A stretch of 64,000 nt of DNA from Ciona intestinalis (lineage: Eukaryota > Chordata > Ascidiacea > Phlebobranchia > Cionidae). A program made the translations under genes and the position numbers. The stretch is taken from contig NC_020173.2 of assembly GCF_000224145.3 (NCBI RefSeq), forward strand, positions 1,913,435 through 1,977,434, read 5' to 3'. The notes beneath the pieces were generated by a model. The model was not told the DNA's origin, searched no databases, and saw nothing but the letters and a program-made list of their open reading frames with translations. Below, piece by piece: positions 11,976 through 26,334 of the stretch (the first letter of the stretch is position 1; each line of letters begins with the position of its first letter).

Positions 11976-11983
11976 TGACGTCA
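11976..11983. promoter_or_regulatory. CRE palindrome upstream of actin
   Basis: Perfect TGACGTCA, with ACGTCACGTCA-type half sites within the next 20 bp, about 1.1 kb upstream of the actin TATA box. CREB-family factors bind this sequence. A role here is inference. Confidence 0.5.
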
Positions 11984-12968
11984 TCCTACGTCACGTCATA
12001 GTATTTGAGGCTCATGGGAATCCTCAGTAATTAGAGTAAGTCTGGCCATTTATGAGGGGACACACCGCGCTCTATATATGCCGTGACAGCCCAAGGAAGG
12101 TCGTTATACTTCCAATGTCGCATCATCATATTTTAAAATTACCGACGAAACTATTTTAATGTAGTAGTTACTATAAACTTTTTGTGACCGAACATACACT
12201 AAATCATAGCAGTAATATAATATATATGAAATGTCACATTAATACAAAAAAATAGTGTAAGTAAAATAAGTCTTTGTACCGGCATCACAAAAGCCGTATA
12301 AGAACGACGTTACCACTTTATACCGTACAACATAAAAGGCAACATACAGCATGACCCCATAGTATAAGTTGGAATGATCGTTTCTATATTTGGTTCGGCT
12401 ATCTGGAGTGTCCGCATGCATCAGAAGGCTATACTTCAATGTAACATAAAGGGTTTGCCATCTGGGTATCTTCTAATGGACAGCAGCAGATGTACAAATA
12501 TGGTCAATGGGTGTTTCTTGAAAACTGTTTTAAATGGTGGACCATTTCAATCATTAATACATATAGCCAAAAAATGTGTAGGTTATGTTACTTTTGTGGC
12601 ATCTTATTCGATAGAATGCGTTTAAGATCAATGTAATAACAGCACGAGCATCACTGCGGCAATATATTTACAGAAACTCATAACTTTTAAGAACAACACA
12701 ATTGTAATTGTAACGGAATTATAACTACCTAAATTTTATTGGAAACCATATGTAAACGCTCGTAAACCTGAACTTAATTTTTAGTTTATTTGCTTAGTTT
12801 TAGTTTATTTCTTCAAACATAATTTCCAAATGTACAATCACGCAACTGCAGAAGATGTGCTCGAATATGGGGAAATCAAATAGTCGGTGAAGAGAATGCC
12901 ATTCCCAGGCTGCTAGATGAGTATACGCATACCCGGTTCGAGATAAGACGATATATAAGACGTGGACT

Positions 12969-12978
12969 CCAAATATGG
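12969..12978. promoter_or_regulatory. CArG box (SRF site) of the muscle actin gene
   Basis: CCAAATATGG is a perfect CC(A/T)6GG match, 84 bp upstream of the TATA box. SRF/CArG control is the standard mode of muscle actin genes, so position and sequence both fit. Confidence 0.8.
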
Positions 12979-13061
12979 TGTGGTTGCATGGGTTAGTCGC
13001 AGCAACTGCAAGCGAGGGGATCCCAGTGGAAAATGTCAAATCGACAGCCGTTCACACTGAG

Positions 13062-13067
13062 TATAAA
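13062..13067 (+). promoter_or_regulatory. TATA box of the muscle actin gene
   Basis: TATAAA within GAGTATAAATGTGAGG. Transcription would begin near 13092, giving a non-coding first exon of about 50 bases that ends in CAACAG at 13141 before a GTTAGT donor. Confidence 0.8.
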
Positions 13068-13091
13068 TGTGAGGACAGCCCTTAGCTTCGA

Positions 13092-15660
<2,569 letters not shown>

Positions 15661-17406
15661 GTTCGCGTTAGTCAACTTGTGGTTTCCCGAGAGCACGTAG
15701 CTAACAAATACACTACAGTCCTCCTTAATTGTCGTATTCAAATGTTATCGTGTAAAATAAAGTCATGCAATGTATAGCAGTATATAGCTTTCTGCCGCTG
15801 TCTTGAAATACGGCAAAAATAACGTTTTTGGACCGATTTGTAATATTAAGCATGGAAGTCCTACAAAGCTTTACTTGTCTGAACTGCCGAGTGATTTTTA
15901 TAACACGCGTGCCGATGCCAAATGTTCGTAGGCTATAACACAAACTATTCTGAAGCATTGAAAACAGCTGAATGAGATTGGTATTTTATTTTGAAAGACT
16001 GCGTAACACAAAATTCAAACAAAATCCTTTCGTACAACTCAGCACTTTATCACATCCGGCAAAAAAAAGTAAAAAACACTAAGCGCAAAAAAAGTTTGAC
16101 GTTGCTTATTCTACGCCTGAACAACACACACTCTATTAAGACACTGGAAAGTGATTTGTGCGTTGTGTTTTGATTCACTTGCTCAACTGTGACGATTGAA
16201 TGTCAGTTGTAATGTCACTGGAGTGGTTTTTTTTCCACGTGGATACACATAATGAAAACAGCCATTTTTCGATTAAGAAATGTTTAACCCGAAGGACATC
16301 GTACACCTGTCAGCTGCATGACATTTGATGTATATACAAAACACAAAGAGGTTTTTAACAAGGAATTTCACTTTTGAACCAAACGAAAGTTCTTCGGAAC
16401 CGTTTAATGGAATAAGTTTAAAACATGAATTTACAGTTTAAGTGCCTTGAGGGAAACCACCGATTCACTTATCAGTAAAGCGGGATAGGTTTTGACAGCA
16501 ATGGTAAAGCATACAGGAGCTAAGCAATACATGTTGTAATAAAGTGAGTTGTTTTATTCAGTTAGGACTTTGAAACGCAGGGAGAATAGATGACTTTGGT
16601 CTTGAGAGTTCAGAGTGTTTTTTGCTGTGTGTTTGTGTAGTACCTCTTTATTCAACAAGGTCATTACGCATAAGTGGTATACAGTTCTTGGAATATTTGT
16701 TGATTTGAACGTGTTAAACCAACTAAATATCGTTAGTTCGAGGAATAGATAAGCGTGGGCAGCGTTCGGGACAAAATAAGGAACTTTTTATTAGACGGTG
16801 TTCAGATTAAAAAATGCAACAATAAGTGTTTCTTTTTGATGCCGCAATCTTTTATAATACACGTATATACAAACAAACATATTACTTCGCAAATAATACA
16901 CTTTGGGTTTTTATTCAATCAAAACAGCCCAGCAACTATGCTTATATCATTTTGTTGCATGCAATTTTAATGCTGGTAACTTAACTCATAGAGTCCTGAC
17001 GTTTACAGTAACAAACTTGTCGGTAAACCGTGTCCGGTATTTTGTTGTGGTTTTATACACAGGATTATGTCTGCTTGACAACCATAAGCCAATTACTTTT
17101 CCACAGATTGGCATCTTAACGCGAAACTATATCAACCAGATTGTGTGAGATTAGGGCATGACTTGCTGCGCAGAGGCACGCGAGTTTGATACAGCGCAGC
17201 TGCGCGTGTGTGCGGCAAAGACAGTTTCAACACATGAGAAGCACACCAAGCTGTGTGGTATATACGGCCAGTTAGACCACACATACCGTTCTTGTTTAGG
17301 TACTGTTTAAAAATAAAGCCTTGAAGCGGTATAACGCTGTGAAATATAAGTCATGGTGCTTACGAACAAAAGGAAAATAAAACGGCATTATTACATATTT
17401 AAAGTG

Positions 17407-17414
17407 TGACGTCA
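17407..17414. promoter_or_regulatory. CRE palindrome
   Basis: Perfect TGACGTCA in the gene-poor stretch. One of four there. Confidence 0.4.
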
Positions 17415-19195
17415 AAAAAACTCACTCAAATAAAAATTCCTGTATGTTTTTTTTCATTCAAAAGTTCCGTTTTCTTTATTTGCTAAAGGTTATTTAAATG
17501 TTTTGATAAGGGTATTTAAATGTATTCATAATATCATAGCGCCGGGTATTGAGCAATCTATCAGCATACATACTTTAGCACACGTTCAAAATCCTCAGCT
17601 TGACAATAAGTTAAATTTAATAGCGATTCATCAAACAGACAAAAAGCGCGCGACATTTACAGTGTGGCCTTTTCAGTCTTCGCGTAATCGAACAAACTCT
17701 GGCCCTTTTCTCGTAACTATATGTCGGAAATGGACTTGTACATTAGCAGACAAGAATTCCGGGCAAGGATCAAAATATTTGCGCTTACGTAGATGGATAG
17801 GCGTCGTATGAGAATCGGGAATACGCAAACGCATTTTTTCCAATTATGCCGGACTGTTCACTGTGTTAGTAGATACGGATGCCGGGTGAATCATAGCGAG
17901 GATAAACAAACATCCTTTTAAAGGCGGAATTTCCAATAAATTTCACGCTCGCGTAAATGTTTAGATATAAAATATGCAACTGAACTAATAACCCCAGCTC
18001 CTAAAACAGATAATGCAAAATAGAGTTTAAAAACAGGACAGACAAAATTGTTTTGCACTCACTCGTGCTTTATTGAATAAATCCTAGCGATAATTTTGTT
18101 ACAGCTCTGTGCGATTGAAAAAACTGCAGCACTTCTAAGTCCGGTTTCCAGTAGTAGGTACAGCGGGAAATTACAACCACGAACAGATTTCGTGCGTGTT
18201 AAGCTTATCAATTATTCCTGTAATTCGATTTGTGGCACTTTCTGTTTAATCAGTTGATTTTTTCTGACAGAAGCCTCTGTAAATTTGATTTTGGCTAACT
18301 TGTAGGCCTGTAAGGAAACGAGGGAATCTTCTAAAACACGAGAGAAAATTGCTTCAATAACGCATGTCTCTCCTTCTCAACCAAGGTCTTGCTGGACTTT
18401 AATTGCAGTTGCGGCCTGCATAATATATTTTAACACTAGATCATCACGTTTTGGTTTAAATTTGATCTGTCCTTCAGACCATTATTGCATGCTAGTGACA
18501 TTGTCATTCTGGCCTTCTTCACAGTTTAAAACGTTGAAGTTTGATATTAAATTTATCAATTTTCCGATATTTCTCTGTCGTTTTGTGTCAGAAGTGCCTC
18601 ACGTTTTTCGAGGTAATAAAACCACTAAAGGTTATTACTACGCTGTCCTATAATTTCTCCATGACAGTCAGTATTGCCGCAAGTTTCGATTTTAGCAAAA
18701 GGTGCTGCTATAAAAAACAATCCGACAAAAATAACGGTTAAAAAAGTTGCACAAATGAGACATTTTCCAGTTTGTCAGAGAAAGTAAGAATAGATTGTTT
18801 AAGTTACTTTAGGAAATTTAAAAATCTTCTAAATAAATTGTCGCGTAAAAGCTTATAGGTAAACAGTGTATATAGAGAATCTTGTTGGCTATATACCCCA
18901 GTCGTTGTATTTTATTTCTTTGTGCAAAATGCCTTTTTGTAAGGTGCCGAGTCCAACAAAACATTAATTTGTTTTTTCAGTAAATCGTCGTGTGGTTTAA
19001 GAGCTTCTTGTACGTCACGAATAGGGGATTAATACGTAAAAAATACAAGGAATATGGGCCCACCGCACTGTATTTTTAAAACACCCAATTCCCAGAATTC
19101 TGAACAAAGTACAAAGATAGTGTATCTATGTTTTTGTAATATATCTCTAAAATGTTTTGACACATTGCCGTGCATAAATTTTATCCCATATTACA

Positions 19196-19334
19196 TATTC
19201 GTACTTTTTTAATTACTAACGCTCTTTTAGAGTTTTGAGAATACGGTTATATAATTCTGTAAAATTATTTTACTACCACCAAACAGGACAATAAAAGCGA
19301 ATTAAACATGAACCATCTTATCCTAACCTTTCCT
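19196..19334. mobile_element. MITE-A remnant, strongly diverged
   Basis: Interior echoes (ATACGGTTATATAATTCTGT) and an eroded right end ATCTTATCCTAACCTTTCC. Confidence 0.6.
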
Positions 19335-19982
19335 ATATTTCTTATATTGTTTTATAAGTCAATGTTCCACTATAATTATTCACGATAATGGGAATCATAC
19401 ACGCACTACTATACGGGAATAATCAATATTTGTGCTTTCGTTGCTTTTCCTCGGCTATTCAATTCTCCTAGCCATCTTCGTTGACTTGAATCATCTGTGT
19501 TTATTGCTATCAAGGTCCCACATAAAAGTGAACGCTGGTCCCTGTGTATTTACATAGCAATTTATACGATGTTGTGCCGTACCGACGCCGGTAGAGAACT
19601 GATCACTTCCATAAATCATGCTAGGTATTAGCACTGGTCGGTTACCTACATATACAGTTAAACAATCCGTACAAAATACTGGCACGCTGCTTGTATAAGT
19701 GTTTTGATCAGAGATACTTCAGTGTGTTTGCTGTTTTTGCATGCATGAGCTTTTTAGTTATCTGGTTTTCGCTATAGGCATGACTTATACTTATTTCTGA
19801 CATGGCGAACAGTGGTTTTTGAAAAATATGGTTTGCAATGGGGAAATATGTATTGTGTATCCAAAATAACGTGTAAAAACAAAAACAAATGAAGTGTAAC
19901 AACAAAAACATCGCTGTAATCACCCACAACAAGTTTTATGAAGTTTGTTGTAGCAACGTGTCCAACACAGACAGTTGCTCTA

Positions 19983-19990
19983 TGACGTCA
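19983..19990. promoter_or_regulatory. CRE palindrome
   Basis: Perfect TGACGTCA followed by CATG, in the gene-poor stretch. Confidence 0.4.
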
Positions 19991-20906
19991 CATGCAGGGT
20001 CCAGGTCAGACTGACATACTTGCCTGGGCTTGTTTGTAATACTCAAGTACGTCCATTTAAGTTTTATGGTTTTGTTTGGTACCGGCTAATGTTTAAACAT
20101 GTCGAAGATCTCTGTACACACAGGCGCTAAGGAATTGTTTTGTATCTCGCGCGTTTGAGCACAAGGACAGCAGTGAGATAGTCACATTTAAATATAAAAT
20201 GCAACCGCACAGGTTAAGCCAATGTGTAGGTAGATAATGCATATACGTTGTGACGTTAAACGGTGGCCTGATTATTGTGGTAAGACATAAATAGCATCCA
20301 TTTATCTAAAACCACTTTCGGTTCATTTTTAACATTCCACTGCAGCCAGAATGCTATGCGTAATTAAACAAAATGTCAGTTTGGGTATATTAACCGCATT
20401 GGAAGTGGAATTTGCATTAGAAACCATTCTTGCTAGAAAACACAAAATGTAAAACAAATGTCACAGAGCAACGTAATGCGGCAACCCTTTTCCTAGGAAA
20501 ATATGAGTATGCGAAGATGACTTATTAGAATGCATTAATCAAGCTGTCGGTTCCAAACCTCTAAGCGTGGAGGTGTAATTCAAGTAAATGTGTTTCCACG
20601 TATAGAAACATATTACCCTCGCAGAGTTCACTTAGTTTCAACTTCCAACACTGCTGGCTAGTTGCAGACCACGTGACAGCGAGGTAAATAAAACGGCCAC
20701 GACCGATCCTCGTCATTTCATAGCTCGCTTTCACCTGCGCCTGCTACACAAGCAAATACATTCAAGCAGTTTAGGTTACAAAATCAAAAGGAAGTCGTTT
20801 GGTTGAGAGTTAGGGAGACTGAATTGGGAATTGTATGGTTTTTGTACTTTTGATACTTTACTTAGCATTAGTTTTATGTTTTACAACAGACACGTGGACG
20901 CTTACA

Positions 20907-21025
20907 AGGTTTTACCGTTTAATAGTAAACAAATGACGACTCGTTGAGCGTTGTTAATTCTTAAAATACTAAGAAACATATGAAAACATGTACTACCGGT
21001 ATTTATCTTACTCGCGGTACTATAG
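20907..21025. mobile_element. MITE-A remnant, strongly diverged
   Basis: Interior echoes TAGTAAACAAATGACGACTC and GTTGTTAATTCTTAAAATAC, with a weak right end before TACTATAG. Confidence 0.55.
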
Positions 21026-24000
21026 TACAGTGTATGAAATGTAACTTTTAGGTTAAAGAGACATGCTTCGTTTCAATTGTTTACGGAGCTAACTTTTACA
21101 ACGCAGTTTGAATAAGTCTATAATCATATATTTGTCTATTGTATGTGGCGGCAACTAGGCTTACCGTATATAGAAACAATGTCGTTGTCATTTTATCGGG
21201 ATAGTAATGGTTTAATGTCACGAAATGTCGTTTAGCAAGTATTTTAACATGTGAAAAATAGCGTTAAGTTTTTGCGGCAAACTATTTTTCTTCCAGTTTC
21301 TGCAGAAGGGAACATGCAAGATGTAAATAGCGATAAAGAAAATCTTGGAACCTCAGACGTACCACTTTACTTTGATAACAAAGCTATTATGTGGCTTGTC
21401 AAGAGTTGTATACGTAGTACGGTCCCTAAGGTAACATTGGCATATTCCAATACAGGAACAATAGTTCCTACTATTGAAACTACAAACTAGGTTTTCAGCT
21501 GAGCGTAACGAGAAAACGCGCTTACATTATACTTGCTTTCTTGTGCGTAGTAGAAGATACCTACGCTACTGTTATGTAGTAAAATACGTCTCATCTTCGG
21601 ACATAGGTCGCGCCGAGGTACATTGGACATTCGGAATGATGAATGGGGTGACAGGGTAATGTTCTGTGCGACGCTTGTGATGGTATTTGATACGCTGTCA
21701 GTCAAAATCTAATGCTAGAGTTTTTCGTATGCCGTGAGACCAATAATATAGCTTGGAGGTATAGGGCAGAGGTTTGATTATATATACGTTTTTGGGATAT
21801 AGCGCAGTGTTGGATGGGTGTCAAGTCAGGATTCCGTTTTGGACGAGTTTAATATATTGATGGATGAGAAACGGTATAACCAATTTACTTTGGACACTTA
21901 AACTTAAGTTAAAATCAATATCATTGTGTCATGTGTCGAAATTAACGTATTTTTCGACAAAATGCTTCACCTCGTCTCATCAAAGGAGGAAACAGTACGT
22001 TTTGCAGCAGCAACAAAAACATTTTTGTCTCTAACATAGACATGGATGATTGCGCAACTGCAGTCTGCGCTGCAAAAACGGGGGTGGACAGGCTATAAGA
22101 CAAAAACGTCGCTTTAACGTACCCTAACTACAAATATGTGTCACGCTAGCTTGCGGGAGGCGTCTTTCAATGCGTATTTTAATTCCATTTATTTCAACCT
22201 TAAGTCGTTGTGATTTCGGCGTTCCGTGGTATAACATTGCTATACGGTTTGTATTATTTTAGCTCTAGATTTTTTCGCGTATTAAGTAGCATTTAAGTTC
22301 GGAAGAAAAGTTTGTTTTGATAAGGAGCAAAGCTTAACTTCGGTTCTATTTGTTCACGTGTTTAGTCCGGTTCTCTCACTGACAAAAAAACGCGAACAGA
22401 GAAAACTTACTGCATACAACATAACTACTAAGAACTGGGCAAAAGGCACGCATGTTAAAAAGCTGTAGGTCAGATGTTACAAATGTAGTGAATGGAATTC
22501 AGAAACACAGAAAACTTATCTAACGTTGTATCTGTAAATAAACAGTTCATTTATTACACGGTATCGCCGCTTGTGAAGAAAACAAATATTGAATCTGTTG
22601 TCCAGCGCAGTGTTGACCAATCTTGGTACATGTTTCCACTGCGGTGTTGTAAAATAAAAAGTGGGCATCACTTGGAAGTCAGGTTATTTATATTTTCTTT
22701 GATTCTCGTGAACTCAAAGTATGTGCGTCATGACATTAACGTAATAAAGTCTGTGGTTTAAACAAGTCGATAATGTTTACATTTAAATTTGTTAAATCTA
22801 AATACCGGAATATTGGAAATATTTATCAAGCAGGTGGTACGTTTTTTTCTACTGTGCGTTTTTTTTTAAGAGTGTTCAACAAAATTTATAAAAACATTTG
22901 ATTTGCGCCTCCGAATAAGACGTTCGGACGTTGTTACGTAAAGTCACTTTGCCGCAAGTGTGGTACTAAATTTCCAATGTTATACATTTTATAAAAAAAA
23001 CAGTATTTTATAGAAACAATAAACAGTATCGTTTCAAGAGCTGCTTAAATGGTAAAGCTACATAGACAGTTTTACAACAACACCTAAGCACAGTGTGAGT
23101 GGGAATATAACTTCATCAATCTTTATAACTTACAGCAGTCTGCCTGTCACTTAATAGTACTTCACTGAGTATGTTTCCACTGTAAAAACACTTTGCTCTT
23201 GTTTTGAAGTACGGACAGAATGTTTTGCTTTGTACTACAGTTAGACTTTTCACGTCATCAGCATGTCGTTGTTGTTCAATGCGTCGTGGGGCGATATAAT
23301 TTGTAAAGCAGTTGAAAAGTTATACAGTTATTGTCGTGTTTTTAATCATTATCACGTAGAAAGGTTGTAAGGTGCAGCGACCACTAATGTGAAATAGGAA
23401 AAATGTATTAAGTTCGTGCGTGGGTTTTCACTAGTTCTAGCTCCCTTTAATTGTTTGGTAATGAGGCAAAACGTAATGTGAGAGTCCGTTCTACGCCATG
23501 TGTAATGTTACTTGTCAGCCAGCTATAAAGCATTTAAATTGAGCCCCGATATAGAACATCATTAGCTTGCTCTTTTCAGGAAGTACTGGAACACGTAACA
23601 ACGCTGTCAAACGACGTCATGCCCCATTATCCCCCGCGTGTTTTTCACTTTAAGCCATTACTAGGACAACAAATATATGCTTTGTTACGTCAGTGACGTT
23701 CCATGGACACGTAAAGGGTGACAAGGGACTTATTTCCTTAGGAGAATTGACCCTGAGTTAGAAAATTTACAGTGGGTGACAGGTATACCCACTTCGTCTG
23801 GAGAATGGTACCCTGCATTAAACTTGTTATAAATTATTCAAATATTTAACGCTTTTTCTTAAGTCCAATTATGTCGGTCGAGGGGTGGAGGGTCTAAATC
23901 AAAAATCGTTAAGCTTCAACGAAAGCGTTGTGGCGATTCGGCTTTTACCGAAATTCGGCAAGATTTACTATTCGATTTTCCTTCACACCTATTAGCGCCC

Positions 24001-24032
24001 TCGGGAGCTTTCATTCGCACGTCAAAGCACTG

Positions 24033-24040
24033 TGACGTCA
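24033..24040. promoter_or_regulatory. CRE palindrome
   Basis: Perfect TGACGTCA in CTGTGACGTCATAATAG, about 2.3 kb before the receptor start. Confidence 0.4.
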
Positions 24041-24992
24041 TAATAGACTAGGATCATAGGCACTGCCACAGTACCCGAAGTATGTCGCCCTAATGCAATT
24101 ATCGGTCATTGCCTGTCCCACAAGGTTCTCTAACGACGGCAGATTACTAGAAGCTTATATGGCTCAATATGGAGTCCCGAGCGACCAGCAGAAGACCGCT
24201 TCAAAACACCCAAGCATGCAGCAACAAATCCCCAATAAGCCTTTCTCTATTTACAACTCGTCTTGATAACAAAACATCGCCCCTTCAAACAATCCTTTTT
24301 TAAGAGGTGAATTTCCGACAGGTCTTCTTGACCCGTTTAAACGGCGAGTATACTTGAAATTTCAATCGTTAATTCCGCACCTCGGAAATGCGATTTCGCC
24401 GAATCTATGTTTCCGATCAATATCGGCATAGTGCGTGGAATCGAATACAAAACAACGTCGTTTACAATACACGTCAGTGCGTTTTGCTGTGAGAGCGTAA
24501 CGAGTGACATTGGAGTGGAACCTTATGGTATTGTCTGTAATTGCCAGCAAGGGATTTCAAGTGCTTGCTATGTTATGCAGATAAGTACACGGTATTAATG
24601 TGTACGCAGTTTAAACTAACTGTAGAGAAATTTTAGTTTGTAGTATATTGCTTTCAAGAACAATCGGTTAGACTTAAAGGGTTGCAAGTTTTATTATAGA
24701 ACCTACAAGTTCCTTTTTTACTGTAAATGTCAAAGGCAAGAATACGTTATTTGTTACATCTGCACGTTTAGTAATATGTAAACACAACTGTGCATAAACA
24801 TATTGTATATGTTGTAGTATTGCCGTCACGATTGCTTTTCTGACGATTTTAGCAGGGTTTTAATTAATAGTATAGCTGCGTCATACGGGTAGAGTGTCGC
24901 GCACTATCTAACGATCGAAACTTGATATAGTAAACCACTGCCTTCTCTGTGGTTACCGCTCATCGAATTTGCATTGGGCTGGAATTGCAATC

Positions 24993-25000
24993 TGACGTCA
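24993..25000. promoter_or_regulatory. CRE palindrome
   Basis: Perfect TGACGTCA in ATCTGACGTCACATC, about 1.3 kb before the receptor start. Confidence 0.4.
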
Positions 25001-26334
25001 CATCTCTGTCGTAGTGTCATTTACACGTGTATGTGTTTTAGATGCCAAACTTATTGCGCCCTTGAACTTAGATACGTCCTATGCAGTAACGGTGTCGAAA
25101 ATAGCACAGAACTTTACAATAGGTGTTTAGCGTTGTCATCATAACAAAGTACAGGCATGAAAGCTTATTGTAAAGACTGTGTACTTAGTAAGGCGGAACA
25201 CATCTATTGCTAAAAGCTTTGCGTTTAGGAGCACGTAAGCGACTATTTTTTATATTTTGTATTATCATAATCATTTTCAAATATGGTCCTAAAGTGATTT
25301 CCGCAGTTTTAATAATTAATTTGTATAAGACCATTGTGGGTTAAAGGAGAATTTTGTTTTGGCATGAAATTGCTTTTTTTTCAAGTTAAACCGGCGAACT
25401 GTTTACCACTATATAATGCAATACCAACGCCTCGCTGTGCGCAACGACTACGTCTTAGCTGTTCCGGTAAAAAGTCATGAATAGGGGTGGTGGCACGCGG
25501 ATTTGACCTGGCTAATTCTTCTCGAACGTGCCTCTTCTTAAAAAATATACCCACGGGACCGTTACAAAAACCCCGCGCGCAATAATGCAGCTTAGGCGAG
25601 CTCAGAGGTGGATAACGTAGGCATTTTAAATGCACCGACGGTTGTTGTCGTCACAGATATGACGTGAATGTATATAGCCCATGGAACTTGATATGTTGAC
25701 CGTAACGGAGATAACGCATCATATATCGCTTTCTCTGTAAATACGTTGCACTGACCGGGAATATGAAACAGAACAGAAACCAAGGGCCTGTTTTGTATTT
25801 TTAGTATAATGATTTGGTGGTAGGAATTAGTCATTGGTTTTACCAGAACCCGTCGTTCAATATTGCTCGATAATTCGACGAGCTATACCAGCAGTTACAA
25901 GAAAGCTCAGCTAAATACCGTCGGATGTTAGCTTTCGATCATTTAAGCAAACAACTCGATTTATTCTATTTGTATGAAGGAGCAGTGACCTAGTGTAAAT
26001 ATAGACGCTCTATTGAAGACATGGGTAAAAAGACTTTTTATTGACTTGAAAGCGCAGGTTTTTATTCTCCGTGTCGGATTTAACAGAACGTAGAAAGGAT
26101 TTTCGTATTGATGGGGTCAACAATCAATAGTGTAATGCTAATTGCAGCGAAGGCTTGCGTTGTAAATCTTTACCTTGTAAACCAAAGTACTTATCCGCGA
26201 GAAAAGATTTACCGCAACTTTTTTTTCAGATAAATTATTTATGTAATGGTGAAACCGCATAATGCAAGACATAGAAGACGTTTACTAATTTGATCAAACA
26301 GTATACCAGCAGAAAAGGAACGAATTTGAATAAA

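Larger units (their letters stand above)
11769..13061. promoter_or_regulatory. Actin upstream region
   Basis: No coding region is recognised here. It contains a perfect CRE palindrome (11976-11983) followed by two further ACGTCA/CGTCAC-type halves, and a CArG box near the TATA. It is the likely control region of the muscle actin gene. Confidence 0.5.
15662..26229. other. 10.6 kb gene-poor stretch upstream of the receptor gene
   Basis: No exon could be supported on either strand. The open frames here are short and lack recognisable motifs. Two old MITE-A remnants and four perfect CRE palindromes are present. Much of it is otherwise single-copy in appearance. A long non-coding stretch in so compact a genome suggests cis-regulation of the downstream receptor, or unseen non-coding transcripts or 5' UTR exons. 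Confidence 0.6.

Noticed and set aside
12374-12625. 83-residue frame upstream of actin
   Set aside because: Lies in the likely control region, with no motif and no splice context.
17503-17811. 102-residue plus-strand open frame in the gene-poor stretch
   Set aside because: No recognisable motif, no good splice or start context, and Lys/Arg/Asn-heavy composition typical of chance frames in AT-rich DNA.
19491-19685. 64-residue minus-strand frame with fairly protein-like composition
   Set aside because: No recognised domain, and no flanking acceptor and donor that would join it to another exon.
25381-25635. 84-residue minus-strand open frame
   Set aside because: No family resemblance and no partner exons in phase on the minus strand.
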